A DNA stretch of 36,334 nt. Origin: Betaproteobacteria bacterium. GTDB lineage: Bacteria; Pseudomonadota; Gammaproteobacteria; Burkholderiales; Usitatibacteraceae. The stretch is taken from the NCBI GenBank assembly GCA_025362705.1, contig JANYFH010000232.1, positions 1 to 36,334 on the forward strand. Direction: 5' to 3'. Position 1 is the first letter of the stretch, and each line of letters opens with the position of its first letter. The position numbers and the translations under genes are program-made. Below the pieces are notes generated by a model that was not told where the DNA came from, searched no databases, and saw only the letters and a list, made by a program, of their open reading frames with translations. Below are positions 6,881 to 14,377 of the stretch, piece after piece.

Positions 6881-7765
6881 ATGCCGCCAAAAACTGCCCA
6901 TGAACTGATTCCGGACCTTGTACCGTTTGCCCCTAAAACCGAATATTCCCGCCGAGATTTTGTGATGACTTCACTTGCTTCCGGATTCGCCGCCGCTGTG
7001 CTGCCCGTCAACGCACAAACGATCACCACCGATACCAAAGGTCTGACAGCGGGCGAGGTGAAAATTGCCGTCAAGGACGGCCAGATGCCTGCCTATCGCG
7101 CCATGCCTGCCGGGGGAAAAAATTTGCCGGTGGTGTTGGTCGTGCAGGAAATCTTTGGCGTGCATGAGCACATCAAGGATATTTGCAGACGCTTCGCAAA
7201 AGAGGGTTATCTTGCCATCGCACCTGAGCTATATGCACGCCAGGGCGACCCAACCAAATACAAGGAAATTGCGGAGCTGTTCAAAGAAGTTGTGGGCAAA
7301 GTGCCGGACGAGCAAGTGATGTCAGACCTCGATGCGAGCGCTGCGTGGGCGGCAAAGAATGGCGGCAACGCGGACAAAATGGCTGTCACCGGATTTTGTT
7401 GGGGTGGTCGCATCGTCTGGATGTACGCGGCACACAATCCACGCTTGAAGGCGGGTACCGCATGGTACGGTGGTCTGGTCCGTCCGGGTACACCGCTATC
7501 GCCGAAGAATCCAATCGACATTGCATCGACGCTCAAGGTGCCGGTACTGGGATTGTATGGCGCAGCCGACACGGGCATTCCGGGCGACACGGTGGAAAAG
7601 ATGCGCGACGCACTGAAAAAAGCGGGCAGTCAATCCGAGATTGTGTTGTACGTGGATACGCCGCACGGGTTCAACGCTGATTACCGGCCTTCGTACCGTC
7701 CTGGCGAGGCTAATGACGGGTGGAAACGAATGATGGTTTGGTTCCGGAAATACGGGGCAGCCTAA
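6881..7765 (+). CDS. Dienelactone hydrolase family protein, Tat-exported
   Basis: 294 residues from ATG 6881 (GAGG ten bases upstream). The N-terminus carries a twin-arginine signal ([20 protein letters not shown] then PVNAQ), so the enzyme is probably exported folded. The body is a DLH domain: oxyanion/Glu region [13 protein letters not shown], nucleophile Cys173 in GFCWGG, Asp230 in YGAADTGIP, and His262 in TPHGFN, that is the Cys-Asp-His triad of carboxymethylenebutenolidase. Classical DLH opens dienelactone to maleylacetate in chloroaromatic and aromatic breakdown; exported Tat homologues are widespread and their substrates are mostly unknown. It is preceded by its own promoter and diverges from the NlpC/P60 gene. 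A stem-loop follows the stop codon. Confidence 0.9.
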   Translation: MPPKTAHELIPDLVPFAPKTEYSRRDFVMTSLASGFAAAVLPVNAQTITTDTKGLTAGEVKIAVKDGQMPAYRAMPAGGKNLPVVLVVQEIFGVHEHIKDICRRFAKEGYLAIAPELYARQGDPTKYKEIAELFKEVVGKVPDEQVMSDLDASAAWAAKNGGNADKMAVTGFCWGGRIVWMYAAHNPRLKAGTAWYGGLVRPGTPLSPKNPIDIASTLKVPVLGLYGAADTGIPGDTVEKMRDALKKAGSQSEIVLYVDTPHGFNADYRPSYRPGEANDGWKRMMVWFRKYGAA

Positions 7766-7785
7766 GCAGGGTAATACCGACCAGG

Positions 7786-7803
7786 CCGCGCCGAATGGCG
7801 CGG
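7786..7803. terminator. Stem-loop between convergent hydrolase and methyltransferase genes
   Basis: CCGCGCC, loop GAAT, GGCGCGG: a perfect 7-bp GC stem placed between the stops at 7765 and 7804. It has no T-run on either side, so it may be a weak terminator or a transcript-end stabiliser. Confidence 0.55.
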
Positions 7804-8421
7804 CTAGGCCCGGCGCTGCCACACCTGCCAGCGCTCCTTGCCAGCGAAGACGGCAATGGAGTCGGTTGGCACGCTCTCCTCGATGAGATCGAAGTGGGGT
7901 GAAAGCAGTTCGACGAGCTCGGCGCGGGCTATTCCGAAAGGCGGACCTTTTTCGTTATTGTCGAAAAAGAAAAATCCTGTCAGGCGGCCATCGGGCGGTA
8001 TGAGTAGCGCGATGCGTGCGGCCCATGCAGGCCACAGCGACTTCGGTAGCGCGCACAGAAAAGCTCGTTCGTAAACCGTGCTAAAGCGCTCTTTGCCCAA
8101 GGCGTCACCAAAAAAATCCGCCTTTCGCACGTGGCTTCCCAATTCACCGAGTAGTTGTTTCGCGCGCGCCACTGCCGCTGGCGAAAAATCAATGGCGGTG
8201 ACATCCCAGCCAAGGCCCGCGAAAAAACGCACTTCATGGGCCGAGCCGCAGCCGGGAATGAGAACTTTCTTTGGTGCAGGGATTTGCGTAATGTAATCAA
8301 CCAATGATTGCGGTACACCGCCCTGATCCCAAGGGGTAAAGGCCGCATCAAAGCGCACATCCCAGAAGGCTGGTGAGGCCGGGTCATGTTTTGGAAAAGT
8401 TGGAATAATGGCAGAACCCAT
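7804..8421 (-). CDS. SAM-dependent methyltransferase, thiopurine methyltransferase (TPMT)-like
   Basis: 205 residues from ATG 8421. The open frame runs back to 9045 but that part overlaps the next gene on the other strand and has no recognisable domain. The N-terminal motif FWDVRFDAAFTPWDQGGVPQ is typical of the TPMT/bacterial thiol methyltransferase group, followed by motif I VLIPGCGSAHEV with the second acidic residue in VTAIDFSPAAVARA, and motif KADFFG. The C-terminal half contains YERAFLCALP and FFFFDN. Members methylate thiopurines, selenium or tellurium compounds, or small thiols in the cytoplasm; the substrate here is not determined. TATAAT on the minus strand (8433-8428) sits six bases before the ATG, so the mRNA may be leaderless. 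Confidence 0.87.
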   Translation of the reverse strand: MGSAIIPTFPKHDPASPAFWDVRFDAAFTPWDQGGVPQSLVDYITQIPAPKKVLIPGCGSAHEVRFFAGLGWDVTAIDFSPAAVARAKQLLGELGSHVRKADFFGDALGKERFSTVYERAFLCALPKSLWPAWAARIALLIPPDGRLTGFFFFDNNEKGPPFGIARAELVELLSPHFDLIEESVPTDSIAVFAGKERWQVWQRRA

Positions 8422-8473
8422 CAGCGCATTATAGGGGTCTCGTGCCGCGATTCCGGGGGTTCGTCGACTCGCT

Positions 8474-8502
8474 TTGACTTCCGGTTGATGTGGCGCTAAG
8501 GT
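8474..8502 (+). promoter_or_regulatory. Candidate promoter of the hydrolase/NatAB-like operon
   Basis: TTGACT at 8474-8479 and TAAGGT at 8497-8502 are 17 bp apart; the -10 is weak (3 of 6). A start near 8509 would leave a short leader before the ATG at 8536. Confidence 0.4.
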
Positions 8503-8535
8503 GCGGCCTTCATTATGCGAAAGTGGAATGTTCGG

Positions 8536-10053
8536 ATGAAAACAAAACGATTTTTGTTGGTGTTTGCCAGTTGTCTGGGTGTACTTACCGCCTGTGGCGA
8601 CAAACCTGCAACGCAACAGACAGCGACCCTGCAATTGAATCCTTGCCGCGTTGCGCATGTGGACAACGAGGTCAAGTGTGGCACGCTTGAAGTATTCGAA
8701 AATCGCGAGACGCGGCAGGGTCGAAAAATTGCCATCAATATCGTTTTGCTCCCTGCAATCGCGCGCAACAAGGAACCCGATCCGGTTTTCTTTTTCGCGG
8801 GCGGCCCGGGTCAGGCGGCCGGAGAACTTGCGCGCGAGGCGCTGGCCATTGTCGGGGGCCTGAACAATAAACGCGATCTGGTCCTGATTGACCAGCGCGG
8901 CACCGGAAAATCCAATGGTCTTATCTGCACTTTTCCGGATGCGACATCGCCGGAATTGACTGACCCCGCCAAACGGGACGCGGCGAAACGCAAGGTAATC
9001 ACGGCATGTCGCGACAAGCTCGCTTTGAGGGCCGACCTTACTCAATACACGACCACGATCGCGATGGCTGATATCGATGAAGTGCGCGAGGCGCTGGGTT
9101 ACCAGACAATAAATCTCTGGGGTGGCTCTTACGGCACGCGGGCGGCGATGGAATATTTACGTCGCTATGAAAATCGCGTGAGGAGCGTTGTGCTTGACGG
9201 TGTTGCACCGCCGTCACTGGCGCTACCGGAAAGTTTTGCGCGTGACGCGGGTCAGGTGTTGGAAAAAATGGTCATCGCGTGCGGCAAGGAGACGCAATGC
9301 GCCAGGCAGAATGCGGACCTGAAGGCAACGCTCGATGATCTCCTTGCAACGCTTTCAAAAACGCCCCGCGGTGTGAACATAGCCGACTCTGTGACGGGGA
9401 TCAAACGTGACGCCAAGATAACCCGCGAGATGCTGTTGGCTTCTGTCTTTCCTGCATTGTACGTTCCTGAAATGGTGGCCATGTTGCCCGCAGCACTCGC
9501 GAACGCGAAGCTGGGTGACTATGCACCCTTGCTCACAATGGGCGGAATGTTCGGTAATTTTGCAGAAGAAAAGCTGGCCAGAGGCATGCAGCTTTCGGTG
9601 GTGTGCGCTGAGGATGTGCCACGCATAAAACGCGGAGAATCTCAAATGCAACCGCAGCCTTTCGGCCAAATATTTGTTGACGAATTTACCAAGGGCTGCG
9701 AAGTCTGGCCAAAAGGGTCGATGGCAAAAGACTTTGATCAGCCGGTGAAATCATCAAAGCCGGTGTTGATTCTCTCCGGCGCGCTCGATCCAGTCACACC
9801 GCCGCCCTATGGTGAGGAAGTGAAGAAAAATTTCTCCAATTCGCTTCACGCTGTTGCACCAAATATCGGGCATGGCGTCAGCCATCATGGATGCGGGCCA
9901 AAGCTCATCAAGAAGTTTGTCGAAACCGCTTCGGTCGCGGACCTCGACGCGAAATGTCTTGAACACATGCCGCGTCCGCTATTCTTCGCGCCGTTGCTGG
10001 AACGCACCAAAGCAGAAGTGGCGGAAAGCTCAGCACAGGAAGGCAAGAAATGA
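8536..10053 (+). CDS. Alpha/beta-hydrolase lipoprotein, tripeptidyl-aminopeptidase/proline-iminopeptidase-like
   Basis: The start at ATG 8536 yields a clean lipoprotein signal, MKTKRFLLVFASCLGVLTAC, with lipobox LTAC; an in-frame ATG 21 bases earlier would spoil the signal. The mature protein of about 485 residues has an alpha/beta hydrolase fold: oxyanion loop FFAGGPGQAA, LVLIDQRGTGKS, nucleophile elbow GGSYGTRAA, acid GALDPVTPP, and a histidine in NIGHGVSHHGCG. A C-terminal TAP-like domain with a disulphide-style Cys pair follows. Such enzymes release N-terminal residues or tripeptides, or hydrolyse esters, at the cell envelope. The gene overlaps the ABC ATPase that follows by four bases (ATGA), and the three genes make one operon, so the hydrolase may act on a product handled by the exporter (inference). 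Confidence 0.88.
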   Translation: MKTKRFLLVFASCLGVLTACGDKPATQQTATLQLNPCRVAHVDNEVKCGTLEVFENRETRQGRKIAINIVLLPAIARNKEPDPVFFFAGGPGQAAGELAREALAIVGGLNNKRDLVLIDQRGTGKSNGLICTFPDATSPELTDPAKRDAAKRKVITACRDKLALRADLTQYTTTIAMADIDEVREALGYQTINLWGGSYGTRAAMEYLRRYENRVRSVVLDGVAPPSLALPESFARDAGQVLEKMVIACGKETQCARQNADLKATLDDLLATLSKTPRGVNIADSVTGIKRDAKITREMLLASVFPALYVPEMVAMLPAALANAKLGDYAPLLTMGGMFGNFAEEKLARGMQLSVVCAEDVPRIKRGESQMQPQPFGQIFVDEFTKGCEVWPKGSMAKDFDQPVKSSKPVLILSGALDPVTPPPYGEEVKKNFSNSLHAVAPNIGHGVSHHGCGPKLIKKFVETASVADLDAKCLEHMPRPLFFAPLLERTKAEVAESSAQEGKK

Positions 10054-10799
10054 TCAAGGTAGAAAACCTGAGAAAACAATTCGGCGCCGTCAAGGCGGTG
10101 GACGGCGTCACGTTCACCGCGAACAGTGGTGCAATCACCGGCCTGCTTGGGCCGAACGGCGCAGGAAAAACCACCACTATTCGCATGATCGGCACGCTGA
10201 TAGACATCGATTCCGGATTGGCGTTGATCGACAATGTCAATGTCGCAATTGACCCGGACGGCGCGCGCCGCGCCTGCGGTCTACTCACCGATTCGCGTGG
10301 CGTGTATACCCGCATGACTGCGCGCGAAAATATCCGCTACTACGCCGAATTGCGTGGCGTTGAAATTGCGCGTTCGGAAAAAACGCTGGCGCGATTCATT
10401 GAGTGGCTCGATATGAAAGACATTCTGGATCGCCGTACCGAGGGATTTTCGCAAGGCGAACGCATGAAAGTTGCCATCGTGCGTGCACTTATCCATGAGC
10501 CCACCAATGTCATTCTTGATGAGCCGACCAATGGCCTCGATGTGATGAGTACCAGGGCGCTGCGTGAACTTATCAAGCGCCTCAAATCCGAAGGCCAGAC
10601 GGTAATGTTTTCCAGTCACGTCATGCAGGAAGTTGCCGCGTTGTGCGACGAAATTATCATCATCTCCCATGGCCGCGTGACGGCGCAGGGAACCACGAGT
10701 CAGTTGATCGAGCTGAGCGGCAAGCAAAATCTGGAAGATGCTTTCATTGCATTGAGTGATGTTCTGAACACTGCAGCCACGCGCAAAGAGGCCGCATGA
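10050..10799 (+). CDS. ABC exporter ATP-binding protein, NatA-like
   Basis: 249 residues. Walker A is GPNGAGKTTT at 34-43, the Q-loop region is CGLLTDSRGVYTRMTARENI, the signature is the variant FSQGERM at 133-139 (SQGE replaces SGGQ), Walker B is VILDEPTNGLDV at 154-165, and the switch His lies in FSSHVMQE. This is the ABC-2 exporter class represented by NatA (Na+ extrusion) and drug or lantibiotic self-protection pumps. It overlaps the hydrolase gene upstream and the permease gene downstream, so the half-transporter is complete: two ATPases with two permeases. Na+ is only one possible substrate and nothing in the sequence decides it. Confidence 0.92.
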   Translation: MIKVENLRKQFGAVKAVDGVTFTANSGAITGLLGPNGAGKTTTIRMIGTLIDIDSGLALIDNVNVAIDPDGARRACGLLTDSRGVYTRMTARENIRYYAELRGVEIARSEKTLARFIEWLDMKDILDRRTEGFSQGERMKVAIVRALIHEPTNVILDEPTNGLDVMSTRALRELIKRLKSEGQTVMFSSHVMQEVAALCDEIIIISHGRVTAQGTTSQLIELSGKQNLEDAFIALSDVLNTAATRKEAA

Positions 10800-11974
10800 T
10801 GTTGGCGACCATTGTTACCGTCTGCAAGAAAGAGCTCCTCGATCACCTGCGCGACAGGCGCACCGCCGCAATGATTTTTTTCCTGTCGATTGCGATGGGG
10901 CCGTTGTTGTTGTTTGGCTTGACACAGTTCATCGCCAGCGTGGAAAAGAAAGCCGAAGCGCGCGAAGTGTATGTGCAGGGCAAGGATAACAGTCCGGAAA
11001 TTGTTAACTACTTCGCGCGTCAAGATGTCACCATCAAGGATCCAAAGCCGGATTTTCGCGAGCTGATTAAAAACGGCAAGCACGACCCGGTGCTCGTGAT
11101 ACCAAAAGAATTTGCGGAAAAATTCAGTACTGGCACTGCCCAAGTGGAACTCGTGTTCGATGATACGCGCCAGGATTCAGGCAAGGTCTCCATCGGTGTG
11201 CTGCGCAGATTGATGCTCGGATTCAATGCAGAGGCTTCAACACAGCGCCTGATTGCACGCGGCATATCGCCGCAACTCACGCGTGTAGTCGATGTGCAAG
11301 ATGTGAATCTTGGCACGGCGGCGCAGCGCGCGGCAGGTTTGCTGTTCATTATTCCCTGGATCACACTGCTCGGTTGCGTGAGCGGGGTGACGGCAATTGC
11401 CATTGACGTTACAGCAGGCGAACGTGAGCGCGGATCACTGGAGCCATTGTTGATGAATCCGGTGTCACGCGCGGGACTTGTGACGGGCAAATGGCTGGCT
11501 GTCGCGCTCTATGGTCTGACAGTCGCCACGCTCACGATGTGCGGGTTCGCGTTAACTCTGAATTTTGTGCCGTTGCCAAATCTGGCCAGTGTGTTGTCGA
11601 TCAGCCCGGCGCAGTATTTCGGCTTTGCAATCACGATGTTTTCATTCGCGCCTGCGATGGGAGCTTTGCAAATGTTGATCGCCACCTACGGCCGCACCTA
11701 CAAGGAGGCGCAAACGTATGTGTCGTATCTCATCATGGCCGTTTCGATGGCGCCCGCGATCAGCATGCTGGCGCAGTTCAAGGACGCAACGTGGCAGTTA
11801 TTTGTACCGATGCTGGGGCAGTTGATGGTGATTACGCGAATCCTGCGTGGTGAGGCCGTGACGACGATCCATTACCTGCTGCCGTTCGCGATTAACGCGA
11901 CTCTTTGTCTGGTTGCGGTCGTGCTCATTTCCAAATTGCTTACCAAGGAGAAAATTATTTTCGGACGTGCTTAA
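10796..11974 (+). CDS. ABC-2 type permease, NatB-like
   Basis: 392 residues, start ATG 10796 overlapping the ATPase stop. Topology is that of ABC2_membrane_3: cytoplasmic N-terminus KKELLDHLRDRRTAAM, a first membrane helix at about 22-45 (MIFFLSIAMGPLLLFGLTQF), a large extracytoplasmic domain to about 175, then five further helices, with the characteristic TAGERERGSLEPLLMNPVSR coupling segment after the second one. It forms the membrane channel for the NatA-like ATPase. The stop codon TAA is the last part of a TTAA that borders a palindromic repeat element (11975-12149), so the element appears to have inserted exactly at the end of this gene. Confidence 0.9.
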   Translation: MMLATIVTVCKKELLDHLRDRRTAAMIFFLSIAMGPLLLFGLTQFIASVEKKAEAREVYVQGKDNSPEIVNYFARQDVTIKDPKPDFRELIKNGKHDPVLVIPKEFAEKFSTGTAQVELVFDDTRQDSGKVSIGVLRRLMLGFNAEASTQRLIARGISPQLTRVVDVQDVNLGTAAQRAAGLLFIIPWITLLGCVSGVTAIAIDVTAGERERGSLEPLLMNPVSRAGLVTGKWLAVALYGLTVATLTMCGFALTLNFVPLPNLASVLSISPAQYFGFAITMFSFAPAMGALQMLIATYGRTYKEAQTYVSYLIMAVSMAPAISMLAQFKDATWQLFVPMLGQLMVITRILRGEAVTTIHYLLPFAINATLCLVAVVLISKLLTKEKIIFGRA

Positions 11975-12149
11975 GGATCCGCTGATCAAGTCCATTCCGC
12001 AAATCTTGCGTCGATATTGGGGCATCTGCAGGCCGCAGGCCGTGTTGCACTCCTCGTGCGGTAGCTTAAGCAACACACCTTCGTCGCACGCCTTGCATAT
12101 GCCCCAATCTCAACACAATCTTTTCGAAAGCGACTTAATCAGAGGTTCC
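11975..12149 (+). mobile_element. MITE-like palindromic element, copy 1
   Basis: A 175-bp element with long imperfect terminal inverted repeats: the left end GGATCCGCTGATCAAGTCC and the complement of the right end GGAACCTCTGATTAAGTCG agree over about 55 bases (roughly three quarters identical), including ATTGGGGCAT(C/A)TGC. TTAA stands directly on both sides (11971-11974 and 12150-12153), a possible target duplication. It codes for nothing. The reverse-complement copy at 30334-30497 is about 95 percent identical by eye, apart from an 11-base difference at AGGCCGCAGGCC (12029-12040 region). It lies between the permease gene and dinG. No transposase is in the window, so the mobilising partner is unknown. 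Confidence 0.82.
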
Positions 12150-12207
12150 TTAATATTGCGACGTGATGCGGCGGTGAAAAACAGCAACCGCAAGGTATCA
12201 TCCCGCT

Positions 12208-14205
12208 ATGTCAGAAATAAGCACGATCTTCGGCCCCGATGGGCCACTTGCCAAACGTATTGAAGGTTTTCGTCACCGCCAGAGCCAGATCGAAATGGCG
12301 GAAAAAATCGATGCCGCCATCAAGCGCGCGGGGGTACTGGTCGCTGAGGCGGGCACCGGCACTGGCAAGACGTTCGCCTATCTTGTTCCGGCGCTGCAGT
12401 CTGGCGGCAAGGTAATCATTTCGACGGGTACCAAGAACCTTCAGGATCAGCTTTTTCGTCGCGATATTCCCACCGTCATCAAGGCGCTGGGCATTCCTGT
12501 CAGCACCGCGTTGCTCAAGGGCCGTGCGAATTATGTGTGCCTGCATCATCTCGATGGTGCTATCGCCGACGGACGCTTCCTCAGCCGCGAAGACGTCAAA
12601 CACATTCACATTATTCGCCGCTTTGCTGATCGCTGCCTGAGCGGCGGCGGCACCGGCGACAAAGCGGAATTGCCTGATGTGTCCGAACGATCAAGCGCAT
12701 GGCCGGCAGCAGTGTCAACGCGGGAAAATTGTCTTGGCTCGCAATGTGCGCAGTACGCTGAATGCTTCGTCATGAAGGCCCGCAAAGCCGCGATGGAAGC
12801 AGAAGTGGTGGTCGTGAATCACCATTTGTTTTTCGCCGACCTGGTTCTGAAAGACGACGGCGCGCAGGATCTATTGCCGGCCTGCAACACTGTGATATTC
12901 GATGAGGCACATCAGTTACCGGAAACGGCAACGATGTTCTTCGGCGAAGTCGTTACGACTTCGCAATTGATCGAGCTCGCACGCGACTCACGCCTCGCCG
13001 GTGTTGAGCACGCAGGCGACTTCAAGGATTTGCAGGAGTCTTCAGGCGCACTCGACAAGGCTGCGCGTGATTTACGGCTGGTGATGCATGAAGACAACAC
13101 TCGCATTCCCGGCAAGGCGATCACCGAACGCGAAGGCTTTGCGGATGCATATGCCGATGTGCAGGAGAAAATTGCCGAACTGCGTGAGATGCTCGAAAGC
13201 CAGGCCGCACGCGCGCAAGAACTCGCCAATTGTCTCGAGCGCGCAGATGATTTCGCCAGCCGCATGACGCGCTGGCAGGATTCCAGCATCGAAGGTTATG
13301 TGCGCTGGGCAGAAGTATTCGGACATTCGCTCGCACTCCACCTGACACCGCTATCGATTGCCAATATTTTCAAGAGCCAGGTATTCGGCCAGAAACGCGC
13401 GTGGATTTTTACGTCAGCGACACTTGCTGTGAAAGGCGAATTTTCACACTACCAGACCGAAATGGGTTTGGTGAATGATCAATCTGCCGATGATTTCGAG
13501 GACGATGCGTTTGCCGAACGCAGCGTCGAAACCGCGTTCTGGCCATCGCCCTTCGACTACCCCAATCAGGCGTTGCTCTATGTGCCTGACAAAATGCCCG
13601 CGCCAAATACGTTTGAACATACTGAAGCCGTGGTCACTGCGGCGTTACCTTTGATCGAGGCTGCTGCCGGGCGCGCCTTCCTGCTGTTCACCTCATTGAA
13701 GGCGATGGATCGCGCTTACGAATCGCTGAAACTGCACGCCGAAAAGCGCGGCTGGGAATTTCCGCTTCTGGTGCAAGGTGAAGGCACGCGCAATGAATTG
13801 CTTGAACGCTTTCGTAAGCTCGGCAACGCCGTGCTGGTGGCCAGCCAGTCGTTTTGGGAGGGCGTCGATGTCAAGGGTGATGCCTTGTCACTCGTCGTGA
13901 TCGACAAGCTTCCCTTCGCACCGCCAGATGATCCTGTACTCGCCGCGCGAATCGACGCGATCAATCAGTCCGGCGGTAATGCATTCATGCAGTATCAGGT
14001 GCCGCACGCGGCGATTGCGCTGAAGCAGGGCGCGGGGCGGTTGATTCGCGATGAGACTGATCGCGGTGTGCTGATGATCTGCGATCCACGACTGGTCGAG
14101 AAGCCCTACGGCAAACGTATCTGGCAAAGCCTGCCGCCGATGAAACGGACGAGAGTGGAAGCGGAGGCAGTCGAGTTTTTCAGTGCCGAGAGCATGGTTC
14201 CCTAG
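12208..14205 (+). CDS. DinG/YoaA-family ATP-dependent DNA helicase with Fe-S cluster
   Basis: 665 residues, close to the usual 640-720. Superfamily 2 XPD-like helicase, 5'-3'. Motif I is AEAGTGTGKT at 46-55, motif Ia TGTKNLQDQL, and the DEAH box is at 232-235. Four cysteines that would hold a 4Fe-4S cluster are Cys111 (YVCL), Cys175, Cys180 and Cys186 (CLGSQCAQYAEC). The C-terminal half has QSFWEGVDVKGD and QGAGRLIRDETDRG, motifs V and VI. The shorter form with this cysteine pattern is nearer to YoaA than to E. coli DinG proper. It unwinds R-loops, D-loops and damaged forks. In E. coli yoaA is close to tsaB; here they are about 21 kb apart. The stop TAG (14203-14205) is the first three bases of a short dispersed repeat. 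Confidence 0.92.
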   Translation: MSEISTIFGPDGPLAKRIEGFRHRQSQIEMAEKIDAAIKRAGVLVAEAGTGTGKTFAYLVPALQSGGKVIISTGTKNLQDQLFRRDIPTVIKALGIPVSTALLKGRANYVCLHHLDGAIADGRFLSREDVKHIHIIRRFADRCLSGGGTGDKAELPDVSERSSAWPAAVSTRENCLGSQCAQYAECFVMKARKAAMEAEVVVVNHHLFFADLVLKDDGAQDLLPACNTVIFDEAHQLPETATMFFGEVVTTSQLIELARDSRLAGVEHAGDFKDLQESSGALDKAARDLRLVMHEDNTRIPGKAITEREGFADAYADVQEKIAELREMLESQAARAQELANCLERADDFASRMTRWQDSSIEGYVRWAEVFGHSLALHLTPLSIANIFKSQVFGQKRAWIFTSATLAVKGEFSHYQTEMGLVNDQSADDFEDDAFAERSVETAFWPSPFDYPNQALLYVPDKMPAPNTFEHTEAVVTAALPLIEAAAGRAFLLFTSLKAMDRAYESLKLHAEKRGWEFPLLVQGEGTRNELLERFRKLGNAVLVASQSFWEGVDVKGDALSLVVIDKLPFAPPDDPVLAARIDAINQSGGNAFMQYQVPHAAIALKQGAGRLIRDETDRGVLMICDPRLVEKPYGKRIWQSLPPMKRTRVEAEAVEFFSAESMVP

Positions 14206-14256
14206 CACTGGTGCGGGCTCCAGACATGAAATGTCCAGAGTACCGCGCCAATGCTG
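14203..14256 (+). repeat. Short dispersed repeat, hairpin form, overlapping the dinG stop
   Basis: TAGCACTGGTGCGGGCTCCAG, then ACAT, GAA, ATGTCCAGAGTACCGCGCCAATGCTGG: the two arms pair over about 25 bases with a small bulge. It opens with TAGCACTGG, the same start as other copies of the family in this window. It sits right after dinG and may also end its transcript, though only a short AT-rich run follows. Confidence 0.65.
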
Positions 14257-14377
14257 GTGTTATTAATAATTGTTGGAGTCACGACGCAAATCAATCAAAC
14301 ATTGTTGATTCGAGCGCATCGGTTCTGTTCGGCTATGATTACTGCTCCATTGCCTTTAGGCTGCATAAGGGATTTGA

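Noticed and set aside
7804-9045. 413-residue frame as the methyltransferase gene
   Set aside because: Residues upstream of ATG 8421 overlap the lipoprotein hydrolase on the opposite strand and show no domain.
11975-12149. MITE copy 1 as a rho-independent terminator only
   Set aside because: The arms are far longer than a terminator, there is no T-run, and a near-identical copy lies 18 kb away at the 5' end of a gene.
11491-12263. Frames over MITE copy 1 (for example 11913-12263)
   Set aside because: They run across a palindromic non-coding element and two gene ends; composition is not protein-like.
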